DNA of 64,000 nucleotides from assembly GCA_020310875.1 (NCBI GenBank), contig CM035407.1, positions 88,028,632 through 88,092,631 of the forward strand. The letters are read 5' to 3'. The position numbers were made by a program, and so were the translations under genes. Positions 20,207-32,300 of this stretch are shown in pieces (within the stretch, counting starts at the first letter, position 1; each line of letters begins with the position of its first letter). This stretch comes from Ceratopteris richardii. Lineage: Eukaryota > Streptophyta > Polypodiopsida > Polypodiales > Pteridaceae. Below the pieces are notes generated by a model. The model searched no databases, had not been told where the DNA came from, and saw only the letters and a list, made by a program, of their open reading frames with translations.

Positions 20207-23200
20207 GCTCCCCCTCAAGCCTAATATGCTTGGGCTTCAATTCTCCTTAATCCCCTGCAATCCGATCATCATCTTGAACCTCTTCAATTTAGTTCCATCC
20301 AAAGATTTAGTTAGCATATCTACACATTGCAAGTTTTTTGATACATAGGAAAATTGTCCTTGCTAAGTAGCTTCCCACTCACATAATGATAATGCACTTC
20401 AATGTGCTTAGTCCTTGCATGATATACATGATTAGCAGCCAAATATAGTGAGCTAGTATTATCTCCAAAGATGATTGGAGTGTATGTATGTAGCCCCAAG
20501 TCTGAGTAGAGTAGCTTTATCCACATTGCCTCTTGTGTTGTATTTGCAAGGCCCCTATATTCAGCTTCAGTTGATGAAAATGTCATAGTTGATTGTTTCT
20601 TTGATGACCATGAAACCAACTTAGACCGTGCAAAAGATAAGTAGCCAGAGGTGCTCCTCCTATCATCTTTTGAGCTAGCCCAATCTGTATTAGAGTATAG
20701 CTTGATATCCAATCAGATGTAAATGGATAAAATAGCCCTCCACTTATAGTACCCTTCAAGTACTTTAAGGTCCTTTTGGCAGCTTCCATGTGAGGTTTTC
20801 TTGGTGTATGCATGAATTGACTCAATGTACTCATCCCATAGTATATATCTACTCTTGTCAAGGTTGCATAATTGAGACTCCCAACAAGACTTTGTTAACC
20901 TGTAATGTCTTCAAACAACTCTCCTTCATGAATACTGAGTTTATGGTTCAATTCCATGGGTGTACCTTCAATTTTTTCATTTTCCATTTTGAACTCAACT
21001 AGTATATCATATATGTACTTTCTCTAAGTAATGAAAATGCCAAAATCTATATAAACAATCTCTAAATCAAGAAAATATGCAAGCATCCCAAGATCATTGA
21101 TCTTGAACTCCTCCTTCATTTTGGTTTTAATCTTCTTGATGGCATTCACATCATTTCTTGTAATGATAATGTCATCCACATGAAGACATAGATAAATAAC
21201 CTCTGAATTAATCTTCTTAATAAACAATGAAGAATCTAACTTGCTTGCAACAAAACCTTGGTCCTACAAGTATATGACCAGCCTATGGTTTCAAGATCTA
21301 AGAGCTTAAACCATACAATGCCTTCCTTAATTTACATACATAATCAGGTTTTTCGTTGTCTTCATATCCTAGTGGTTGAGCCATGTAGACCTCTTTAGAG
21401 ATCCACCATTAAGGAATGCATTTTTAACATCTAATTGGTACAAGTTCCAGTTCTTTGAAGCAACAATACTTACTAAGACTCTGATCGTTGGCATCTTGGC
21501 CATAGGTGAGAAGGACTCTTCATAATCCACTCCATGGGTTTGAGCAAACCCATTTGCTACTAGCCTTGCTTTATACCTGTTTATTGTGCCATTTGAATTA
21601 TTTTTCACTTTGTAAATCCACCTCGATCCTATTACCTTCATGAATGGTTTTTTGGGAACCAAATCCCAAGTTCTATTCTCTTGAAGTTCTTCAATTTCCT
21701 CCTGCATAGCTTCTCTCCACTTATCTTTCTTGTTGGCTTCTTCATTTGACAGAGAATCTTTAGCCATGTATATAGAATTCTTGGTGACTATTGATGTGTC
21801 ATAGCCATACCTTATAGGTTTCTTGCTTCCCCTTTGAGATCTTCTAAGTGCTTGATTGGATGACTCTAGAATGTCTTCCAATTTTCTGAACTTTGCTTTG
21901 CCCTTGGACTTCCAAGTTTTGAGTTCTTCAAAATAAATTTGTTCTTCATCTTCTGAGTTGACATCCTCTGATGTATCTGGTTCTTCTTTGGTCAAATTTG
22001 GAAAATCATTCTCCAAATCATATGGTAGCTTTATTTTTGTGCAATCATCTTCAAAGCAAGAGTTATTTTCATCAAATACCACACCCCTACTAACTGTAAA
22101 TCCTTTGTTAGTGGGATTATATAACCTATATCCTTTCTGATTTTGATCATAGCCAATAAATATGCATCTTTCAGCATTTGGATCAAGCGTTCCCCTAATC
22201 TATGAGGGTATGTGTGCATAAGCAATGCACCCAAAGATCTTACAATGATCTAAAGAAGGTCTCCTGCCATTTCATGCCTCATAAGGTGTCATCCCATCCA
22301 GAGAATTGGATGGAATCCTATTGATTAGGTAAGTGGCTATGGAAACAACCTCTACTGATAGCTAATTACAGAGTTTTTATCACTCAACATTGATCTTATA
22401 GCCTCTACTATTAATCTATTTCTTCTCTCTACCACTCCATTCTATTCAGGAGTTGTGATCTCTCTCTTTAAGCCTCTATCTTGTAAGAAAGCAAAATCAT
22501 GTGAGAAATACTCACCACCTCCATCAAATGAGAGCCTCTTAAAACTTTTACATGTTTGATTCTCAACCAATGCCAAATACGTCTTGAAACAAGTGAAGAC
22601 TTCATCTTTATGCTTCAGAAAATAAAGTATTGTCCACCTACTATAGTCATCTATGAATGAAACATAATACCTTGACCCTAAAATTGATGGTTCTCTAATA
22701 GGACCCCACATATCTGTGTCTACTAATCCCTGCATGTTTGCTTTAATGTCCTTTCACCTATATGTCCTAGTCTCTTATGCCATATCTCCAATTCAGATAT
22801 GGTTTGGTCCTTATAATTGAAGACAACAATAATCCTTGTATCTTCAACTTCGAAGGTAAAAATTCTACCTGATTTCTCACCTTTTGCAATCCTCTTGAAG
22901 CCTTGTTGAGGGTCCTCCACATATGCTCCATGTCTTGTGAATCTAACCTGTAAATCCTTCTCAACAATCTATCCAACACTAATTAGATTCTTGGTTATAG
23001 TTGGCACATACAATACACTGCTTAGAAGATTCATGTTACCATCATATGCTTTAACATTTCCAATCTTCTTTATTGAGTGCTTAGTTTCATCATGTATCTG
23101 AAATTCATTCTTTCCTTTGGGTTCTTCAAGGTGAGACAATAATGCTACATTGCCTGCTACATGATTGGGACAACCAAAATCAATACAAAATAGGTACTCA

Positions 23201-24308
23201 TCATATTTACCTTGCTTGGCTATCATATTCATGAGTAATAAGGAATCCTCTTTCTCATCTATATAGTTGTTGTAGTCTCTTCTTCCTTTGAAGCCTCCTT
23301 GATAGTTGTTCTTGTATTCTTGGTTGTAATTGTGATGGTAGTTGTTTCCTCCATTATTGAACCTGCCTCTTGTTTTTCCATAGCCTCCCTTGTGGAATCC
23401 TCTTCCTCTCTGGTTCTTTGTGTTATTGAAGCATTCATCTGTGGTATGATTGGTCAAGCCACAAATGTTGCAAGGTGAAGAGTTGTGTGGTCTCCCCCTG
23501 TCTTGTTTTGCTCCTCTGCCTCTTCCTCTAGTACCTCCTCCTCTACCCATGAAATTCACTTGGGAGGTAGTTGCATCTTCTTCATTTCTCTTACCTTTGC
23601 CTTTATCTTTACTTTTATTTTTATCTATGTAAAGGGCAAAATATTTATTACCTCTAGAAGTATCTCCATTCCTGTTGAGCTTTATCTCATGTGTGAAGAG
23701 TTGCCCCATTAATGTATTGAGGTCAGGTATATGCATGTCCATATATAGGTCCAATGTTGTGGTAAAAGGCTCAATTTTTTCATAAGCGTTGATTCCATTT
23801 ATGATTTGCCTTACTATCTACTCTTCTTCAATTTCTTCTCCAATACTCCCAAGTTGATCAGCTACATCCTTCATCTTGGTCACATAGTTAGCTACATTTT
23901 GCTTTGGTTGCCTTATCAAGGTTGTGAGCTCCATGCAAAGCTAGTTCTTTTTGGCCCTTGTATTTGATGAAAAGTATGAAGATAGTACTTCCCAAGTCTC
24001 TTGGGAAGTCTTACAATTCCTAATATGAGGTAACAAAAAAAATTAGATATTGAATTGAGTATGTAAGACCTGGCTAGAGCATCCTTTGCACACCATGTAG
24101 CTAGACTCTCTCGCTCCTCTCTTATAGGTTGGTTTCCGCTTCTAAAGGTTGGAATTTCTTCATCTCCTGATATGTATCCATACAAGCTTCTTCCTTGGAG
24201 GTAAGCATTCATCCTTAGGGACCAAGCTAGATAATTGCCCCTGTCCAATTTCTCAATGAATGATGGAAATCCATCTCCCATTTTACCTTAATGTTGCTCT
24301 TATACCAC

Positions 24309-24936
24309 TGTTGGAGGAGATGGTAGACAACTTCCAAAGATGAGATGGTGCTATAAATTCTTGCTTCACATCAGCCAAAACTCAGTTAAGAAGTGCAAAG
24401 TAGACCTCTTGAGTTTTCCAAGATGCACAAATAATCACCCAAGTACTTTAAAAGATGATCCTCAGATCATTGGATCAAACGAGATAACTTGGAGTTTCAC
24501 TATGAGCCAAAAACTTGCTATTTTGGTCACTACACCTATTCAGAGAAATAAATAGTACTCCTTCCTTGGTAAAAATTGGAAAAACTCCTTTTGGGAATAC
24601 CTAATCGACTAAGATAGCTAGCCTTCACAAGTTATTTCACTTAAAATGATCAACCATGCTCAAAGAATGATGCTTGGCAAATCTGAGATGCATCCCTATA
24701 TTTTAGGGACTTAACAATATGCAGAACAAAAGAGCAATGCCTTGAACATATTGCAAGAATGGCTGAGGTGATTTACATGAATCTTTGTAATATACAAATA
24801 GAGTATCTAATGAATCTATAACAACTTAAATCACTGCAAATGATCAAGTACACACTGAGAAATAGATCAGAGAAGCTCACTGTTCTTAGCAGTATATGAG
24901 AGCGTAGAAGAGATGAGCCAAGAGAATACTATATGT
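24309..24936 (-). repeat. 5' LTR of Copia B1, part next to the body
   Basis: Aligns with 19079-19770 of the 3' LTR. It is interrupted at 24936 by the Gypsy insertion. ATGT at 24933-24936 recurs at 34693-34696 as the target-site duplication. Confidence 0.92.
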
Positions 24937-25448
24937 TGTTAAAGTGCGCTTGCCGTCACAGACACTTTAAGCTCTTTCGGGTTCTTGGGGATGGTAGGGG
25001 TCTGATAAATCAAAGGCCCTGTATCTTATTTTCCCATTTAACTCATCAAGCAAGTAGTACATTAATGTTCAATATAACGCTTTCTACACAGTATTACTGT
25101 TCATATTTCGGTTAGTCTCTCCACAGTAGATAACGCAAGAATTATTAATTATCGTCGCACAGACTTAATATCGCCGACAAACATTACTGTGTTAATCACA
25201 AATTAATGTAACTTAACAGAGTAAGACTCACAGTACTCAGAGTTTAAGGAATGCTGCACTACGGCGTCTCCATAGGCCGCAAATCGCCCAGACAGACAGT
25301 CTGGCGATCCCGTTCCTCTCTGCTGGAGAACTACCGAAAAAGTGCCTTTTCATTAATTGATAGAAAGATACAACACTTCGCTACGACCTTTCGATGCGTG
25401 CGGTAATAGAAAATAGGAATTACATAATGCCAATCCGACGACCTTACA
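24937..25448 (-). repeat. 3' LTR of nested Ty3/Gypsy element (512 bp)
   Basis: On the plus strand it begins TGTTAAAGTGC and ends GACCTTACA. It pairs with 34183-34692 at about 95-96 percent identity by eye; differences are mostly transitions, plus one short indel. This places insertion after that of the host Copia B1. Confidence 0.95.
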
Positions 25449-25557
25449 CTCTGGCACGCACGGTGGACTTGAACCCGCAATGGAAACAAAATTAAGGCTT
25501 GTCTATGATGCCTTGTATATACATGGTTCTTGCTAACTTGAAGGTTCTGGTAATTTT

Positions 25558-27650
25558 CTATTTTAGCGAATCCAGCATCATCTTTAAAGTGTCCGACTCT
25601 ACTAATTGGGCGTCTGTGCGTACAGAACTGGCTGCAATTACTTGACTCATCAAAACTTCAGCCTGAGTCTGCAAAAATGCCTCTTGCAAATAAAAATCAT
25701 TGGCAAGGGTTGTGTCACGGCTCATTCTCATATCTTCAATTTGTTTATCGATGCGCGAAAGATGCTCTGCTTGATATCCCAACTTCTTTTCTCTTTTCTC
25801 TAGCTCTTCAGATTGGAACTGCATGGTCTTAAAATAGGCTTCTCTTTCATTCTGCACTCCTTCCAATTCTTTCTTCAATTTGAGATATTTTTCAATCTCT
25901 TCTTGTAATTCTTGATCACGCCTGAACAGTGTTTCAGTAGTCTTATGGAGCTCTGCTTCAGCTTTAAGCACATTGGCAGCCACAGACTGGGAGGCTTCTT
26001 CTAAGATACTATATGCTTCACGCGTACTATGAAGTTCATTACCTATGGCGGTCATCGCATCTGTTTTATCAATGAGTTCCTGCTTCAACGTGGTTATGTC
26101 TGTATCCTTTTGACACAGTAAAGCATCCTTGTGTGCAAGCTGATCTTGAAGTTGCTGAATCTATAATTGTAGGGCATGGTTTTCTGCTTTCACCGCATTA
26201 GTTTCTTCTTGTAATGGCGCAATGTCGGCCTCTAAGACATCCACTTTGTGTTGTAAGTCTTGACAGATTCTATCTGTTGCCATCTTCAATTGCATTGGTA
26301 ACTGTTGTGAGAATTGGATCAACATGCGACCCATTGACTCAAGTTCATGAAACATGGGGGTTGGAACCGGAATAGTAGGAAGGGATTGGGATGTAGAAGC
26401 AGAGAACAGATGAGGGGAAGATGGTGGGGAATAGGTGGGAGAAGAAGATGAAGAAGGGGGTACGTCGGGAACAATAGGCTAGACTGGAGCAACTGGCGCA
26501 ACAATAGTCATGTTGGGCACCAACACAATTCCGGTAGTCTGCTGCGTGGTTGCTGCAGTTCGGTCAATTACAGCATCGACCAAAGCCATCACTTCATTGA
26601 CAATCTCAGCAACAATGGCTTGCACATCATCGTGGGTCTGCTGCTGAGAATCCTCCTTGGAAGAAATTTCTTCAGATTCGGTGGTGGACGCACTTTGTTC
26701 CTGCTGCTGGATTGGAGAAGACTGGGCGGAAGAATCAATATGGATAGAAGTGGCGGTGTCGTGGAAAACTTCTTCTTCATGTGCGGCATTAGATCCTTGC
26801 ACCTGGCTCTCAGATGGACTTATACAGGTGCCTTTCCGACGAAGAAGTTGGAAGAGATCTTCATCCTCATCCTCTTCATCTTCGAGCATCCGAGTGGATT
26901 CTTCACGTAATAAAAAGGGAGCATTGGGCAGAGGTTGCGCGGCTTGAATGGATGGAAAGAGAAACGTGAGGATATGGGGAAGACGTGATCGTGGAAGATC
27001 ACCCTTATTGACATGTTTAATGACTGTAACAATTCATGGTGAATGCGCCGGAAATAATAAGAGGCGAAATTGACAGGCTCACGAGAAGCCATATCAATCA
27101 TCGAATAAAAGGGACGTGAAATCCAATAGGTACATTTTTGCAAATTCAAGATCGCAACTAAGAATTGTAATGCGGTACGTTCAGGATCAGGGCAACATAG
27201 AATGGCGTACTCATTAGATGAGTGCCGTGGAAATAATGCAGTCATGGTAGCGACAGGGAGGAGAGGACCATTCTCCAAGCCTTCCATAGGAAGATGAGAT
27301 GCTTTAGCAAACGAGGTCAGAGTGATCACTACGCATGTTGGTAAGCAAAGAATAGGCCAACTCTGCTCCGTAGCAGGTGTGGCAGCGATGGCAACAATAA
27401 TCTGTGCATAAAATGGGTGACACTCCACTGAATGCCAAGGCAATTCAGCGAAGTTCAAAAGGCCTCGGATATGCAGAAAGTCACTCACGTCCGAGGTGAG
27501 TCCTTCACGGAAGGTAACAACGTTGGCTAGTGCTTCCATGACGCGCACGCGAAAGTACAAGAACACAGAGAACACAAAAAACACAGAGCACAGAAAGACA
27601 AAGACATAATAGCGATTAACAGTGAAAGAATTAAGATTAAGTAGACACAC
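25558..27650 (-). other. Extra ORF zone of the nested Gypsy element
   Basis: Between integrase and the 3' LTR, this 2.1-kb zone holds minus-strand open stretches unlike gag or pol. The upstream stretch (about 27650-26820) begins with a hydrophobic run and has no domain I know. The middle (about 26889-26479) is rich in Glu, Ser and Gln. The last (about 26088-25558) is strongly coiled-coil, with repeated Glu/Lys/Leu heptads. Some plant Ty3/Gypsy lineages (Athila, Tat/Ogre) carry extra ORFs in this or other positions; I cannot assign this one. It is part of the fossil and is broken. Confidence 0.65.
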
Positions 27651-28812
27651 GACAACGTGAGGCGATCGAAAACCCTACTCATCGTGCGGTATTGAAATGA
27701 TAACCACCATAATTACGGCGTGCATGCATGAGCAGAATCAGTAACACAGGGCGGCGATTAATCATATTTAGATATTAAAACGAGGAGAGTTACAGTCTGT
27801 ATTCACTGAACTATGGAAATAAAAAGAAAATAAGTGACACGCGGAAAAACGAAGAACACGTCAGCGGTGATCAGTATGTTGGTGATATGGGTGTAGCTTT
27901 GAACCATTAATTACTTTGGGAAGGGGAACTCCGGTCAAGGTAGTCAACCGAAAAGTAGCTGGACCCACTTGCTCACTAATCCAATAAGGACCAAACCACC
28001 GTAATTTAAATTTCCCAGCATAACGATTTGCTTTAGCATTATAAAATAGCACAAGTTGGCCCACCGTAAACACAAGAGTCTTGAGGAAATGATCATGAGT
28101 CCGGGCTTGCCGCAACTGAACTTCTTGAAGAGTTAGGAAGCTTTCCCAACGGTGTTCATCCAAGGTTCTGAGTGCTTCCAACCGAAATGGCAAAGAGTCT
28201 TCGGGCAACAATTTCTGAGTGAGGGCCACGCGTGGACTTGGCACTACAATTTCCATCGGCGCGATTGCTTCCAACCCATAAGCAAGCTTAAAAGGCGTCA
28301 TTCTGGTTGCCACTTTGTATGTAGTTCGGTATGCCCATAAAACTGCGGGAAGTAACTGGTCCCAACGTTCTGGAGATTCCACGAGCAATTTGCAAAGCAT
28401 AGTCAACAGAGTCTTATTGGTGCTTTCAGCCAATCCATTGGCACGTGGATAGCATGGTGAACTGAATTTATGCAGAATTTGAAAAGTGTGCGTTAGTACT
28501 CACATTAAATTATTGGCAAAATATGTGCCTTGGTCTGTCACAAGTTCCAGAGGTAATCCATAACGCGGAAAAACATCCTTCATTAGGCATTTTGCCACCG
28601 AAACACCTGTGGCTGAGCGTAAAGCCCAAGCTTCCGCCCACCTGGTAGCGTAATCTGTACAAGTCAGTATATATCGATTATTGCTAAGGGTTGCTGGTGG
28701 TGTTATTGGCCCAATAAAATCGAGACCCCACTTCTGAAAGGGTTCCAAAGGTAATACAGGTTGCAGAGAAAAGAAGTGGTGCTATAATGGCTGTCGAGAC
28801 CTTTGACAAGTG

Positions 28813-28952
28813 TGTCACATACTCCTAGTAGGAGATGGTTGAACTATGCCTTAAGAGAGAGGATTAGGAAGTAATCCTCAACCATGGCTTTTAGGGCAAG
28901 TGGTTAGCCCATCGCACTCCTAACCGAGAGGTTGTGAGTTCAATTCCCAACA
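28813..28952 (+). repeat. 5' LTR of the TRIM, with tRNA-like 3' half
   Basis: The last 60 bp resemble a tRNA. They contain an A-box-like AGGGCAAGTGG (28893-28903), a 4-bp D-stem GGGC/GCCC (28894-28897 with 28907-28910), an anticodon-loop-like CTCCTAA (28917-28923), and a B-box-like AGTTCAATTCC (28937-28947), 44 bp after box A. The LTR terminus CCCAACA coincides with the expected tRNA 3' end. Both boxes match 9 of 11 consensus bases; the T-stem and anticodon stem pair poorly. Confidence 0.8.
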
Positions 28953-29230
28953 TTGGTATCAGAGCCTAGTTGAGAAATTGCGCGAGACGGAGGTTCGCGC
29001 CTCATTCGTTGGCACTTGGAAAAAGCGCTTATCTGTGGTGAGTGTGAAATTGGCCTTGGATGAAGGCGCATGGGCATTTGGGCACCCACGGAGGGTGGGA
29101 TAGGTCCAAATTTGGTCCATGTGCTAGAGTTTGAGGTTGGTGGAAGCGATCATGCATGGAAAGTGGGTCCAAGAGTTAGAAGGTCCATAAGTGAGCATTG
29201 AGGACAATGCTCAGTCTAAGGGGGAAGGAA

Positions 29231-29370
29231 TGTCACATACTCCTAGTAGGAGATGGTTGAACTACGCCCTAAGAGAGAGGATTAGGAAGTAATCCTCAAC
29301 CATGGCTTTTGGGGCAAGTGGTTAGCCTATCGCACTCCTAACCAAGAGGTTGTGAGTTCAATTCCCAACA
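29231..29370 (+). repeat. 3' LTR of the TRIM
   Basis: Copy of 28813-28952 with about five transitions. The D-stem pairing is kept with one G-U pair. Followed by the AAGTG target duplication. Confidence 0.94.
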
Positions 29371-32300
29371 AAGTGTCACACTGCTGCATAAACTGAGTCA
29401 CGTCTTTGTACATGGTAGGCCACCAAAGCCCACTTTGCAGAATTTTCTGGTGCATAAGATCCGCTGCAAAATGTCCACCGGAGGGTAGTGAATGTGCCAT
29501 AGCAATAACCGAGTCTGCTTCATGTGGTGGAATACAACGAAGTAAGACACCAGTATGATCCATGTAGTATAGCTGACCTACAATCAACCGGAATCTACGA
29601 CTGTAAACCGCAATTTTTTGCCGCAGAGCAGGAGGAGTATGAGGAGGAAGACACCCTTCAATTAGAAAAGTGAGTAGCATATCATAGTAGGTAGGCAGCA
29701 CAAGAGGTTTTGTAGATTCATCCCGAGCCGGCTCAGTAGCGTAAATTGCTGGTGTAGTGTCATCAAATCCCATTGGAGCTTCACCGGAATCCAACCGAGA
29801 TAGGAAATCTGCCAAGGCATGTGCGGTGCCGGATCGATGAGTAACTTCATAGTCGAATTCCTGTAATAAGAAAACCCATCGAGCCAAGCGACCACCGAAA
29901 TGTTGCTGCTGGACTAGATATACAAGCGCGGCATGATCCACGTGGAAGGTGAATTTTCAGCCCAACAAATAATGCCGAAATTTCTTCACAGAGTACACCA
30001 ACCCGAGACATTCGCTTTCGCTCACTGAATAGTTTCTTTCAGCAGGAGCTAGACGGCGACTTGCATAATAGACAGGCCGAAACCACTTGTCAGTTTGCTA
30101 CATTAAAACGCTTCCAATAGCTATGTCTGATGCATTGACAAAGACATGGAATGGGCGTTCCCAATCCGGGGGTTGCAAAATTGGAGCCTGCGTTAATAAC
30201 CCCTTTAAACGATCAAATGCAGTTTGGCATTCGGGAGTCCAATCATACTGCCGTGGAGGACTAGTCATAAGCCAATTAAGTGGTGTTGCTAAATGAGCTA
30301 ACCGCCGTAAATGTCTGCCATGCCATCGGATTTGACCCAGGAAGCGCATAACTTCTTTCGGTGTTGTGGGGACTGGAGCCTCCAACACGGCTGCGACTTT
30401 ATCCGGATCAACTTGGATTCCTTGTGCAGATATAATATTTTCGAGGAGTTTACCACAAGAGACCGCAAAAATAGATTTTGCCGGATTCAAGCATAACCGA
30501 TATTCATGGCATTTTTGAAAGCAGCAACGTAAATGATACAGGTGTGCCGCAATTTTCCCAAATAAGCAAAAGTCATCCAGATATACTTGCATAAAAGTAG
30601 TCAGGTAGGGTGAAAAGATTTCTTGCATACACCGTTGAAACATGCTAGGAGCATTCCTTAACCCAAACCACATTACCGTACAAGCATAAACACCCCAATT
30701 CGTGATGAAAGCTGTTTTCGATATGTCCTGTTCTGCCATTTGCACCTGGTTATAACCACTGTAGCCGTCCAGAAAGGAGTACATCTCATGCCGGGCCACT
30801 CTGTCTAGCATTGTGTTGAGAAAGGGGAGAGGAAATGGATGAGGTACCGTGGCCGCATTCAGTTTCTGGTAATCCACACAGATACGCAGCTGTTTATTTT
30901 TCTTCGGGACAATCACGATAGGAGATATCCATTCAGCATGCTCGATTGGTACAATGAATCCCACCTTCAATAACCGATCGAGTTCTGCTTTAACCTGTGC
31001 TGCATAATTGGGGTTCATTCGGTAACTGAATTGTTTAATTGGCTTTGCCTCAGCTTTGAGCACTACCCGATGGTGATCGATTCGCGGATCAAGACCTTTC
31101 ATATCGCGATAGTCCCAAGCAAAAACATCGGAAGACTCACGCAGGAGTCGGATCAAATCTTCTTGGAATGCCCTAGACAATCCTGCCTTAATCTTAACAG
31201 GTCGCGGGTTAACCTCATCACCCAAATTATATGTTATTAACTGATCTTTCGAGACATAAAATTGTCGAGGTTTCACCAGATCATCAGCTGATTGTAAAAG
31301 CTGATGTAGGGTGGCTCCATCCATAGCAACATTATCATCTGCATCCGCCTCTCCGGTCACTGGAACAGTCGTACACGCTGCCGGACTCCACGTGTCCGCT
31401 ACTGATTGAAGATCTACAATACCTAAAGAGATCAGATCTTTATTGTTCTTCAAAAATGCCTCTTCCTCATCGTCAGATAAGCCATCCAACATGTGGACCG
31501 GCTCCGCTATATATGGTCTGGCATGAAGCTCGCAGGGCTGGATGGCATCCAGTTTAACAACATATTTATGGTGATTATCTTTGAAAGTCAATTCCTGCGC
31601 TGACCAATCCTGTACAACTTTGGCTTGTTTCAACCATGGTCGACCGAAAAGTAGATTGTAGTCGAGGCTGGATTCTGGTAGTTCTAAGACTACAAAAGTC
31701 ATTTTGAATGTGGTACCCTACAGAGTAATCGGGATATTCCGTACTAATCCCACCGGATGGACTCGGGATTGGTATGCCATTCTTACAAAAAACTAGACAG
31801 GCTCGATTTGGGTCCATCCCAATTTCTTGCAGACGACTATAGTAGCTATATTCACACACGAACCGCCATCAATTAGCACTTGAGTAATCTTGTGATTTTT
31901 ATGCCATACCGTGATCAATGGGACTGAATGGTCCACCGTAGAATCAGTTTCCGGTTGTATTGTTGCAGTCACCAGAGTATCGGGAGATCCAGGACTGACC
32001 TGTTGTTGAAATTGCTGCCTAACTCCTGGCACCAATTCAAGCAACTGTCTCAACGGGAGTGAAATGGAAGCCTTAGATAGAATCTCCCATACCTGATCTG
32101 TTTGAATCGTACTCCTCACCGCTTCTGATGATGATTCTGTTGTTACTAGGTTAGGATTTTGCCCATTCGCTCTCGCATTTGGCAGGGGGACCTGTGTTAC
32201 CGGAATTGGACCAAGAAACACAGTTTGCTCTTTAGCTGCCCATTGGCTAGCTTTGGTATACATTCGCTGTTGTTCACAGATACCAGGTTTGAATACCTCA

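Larger units (their letters stand above)
19079..24936 (-). mobile_element. Ty1/Copia family B fossil (copy B1), main part
   Basis: This minus-strand element has its 3' LTR at 19079-20206 and 5' LTR starting at 24309. Coding order runs from high to low coordinates: gag from about 24281 (MGDGFPSFIEKLDRGNYLAW), zinc knuckle CNICGLTNHTTDEC near 23430-23475, protease near 23150-23210, GAG-pre-integrase HKRLGHIGERTLKQ near 22750, integrase about 22740-22260, reverse transcriptase about 21750-21030 (VIYLCLHVDDIIIT near 21190) and RNase H about 20700-20320. The primer-binding site is CAGTGGTATAAGAGCAAC on the minus strand just inside 24309. Its 5' LTR is split by the Gypsy element at 24937-34692 and resumes at 34693. 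About ten breaks; an old fossil. Confidence 0.93.
28813..29370 (+). mobile_element. Complete TRIM retroelement with tRNA-like LTRs
   Basis: This is a 558-bp terminal-repeat retrotransposon in miniature inserted in the integrase part of the Gypsy element. Two 140-bp LTRs (28813-28952 and 29231-29370), each starting TGTCACAT and ending CCCAACA, differ at about five positions, all transitions. A primer-binding site TTGGTATCAGAGCC follows the left LTR at 28953, and a polypurine tract TAAGGGGGAAGGAA precedes the right LTR. AAGTG at 28808-28812 and 29371-29375 is a 5-bp target-site duplication. It has no coding capacity, so it must have been moved by another element's proteins. Structurally it looks whole. 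Confidence 0.95.
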
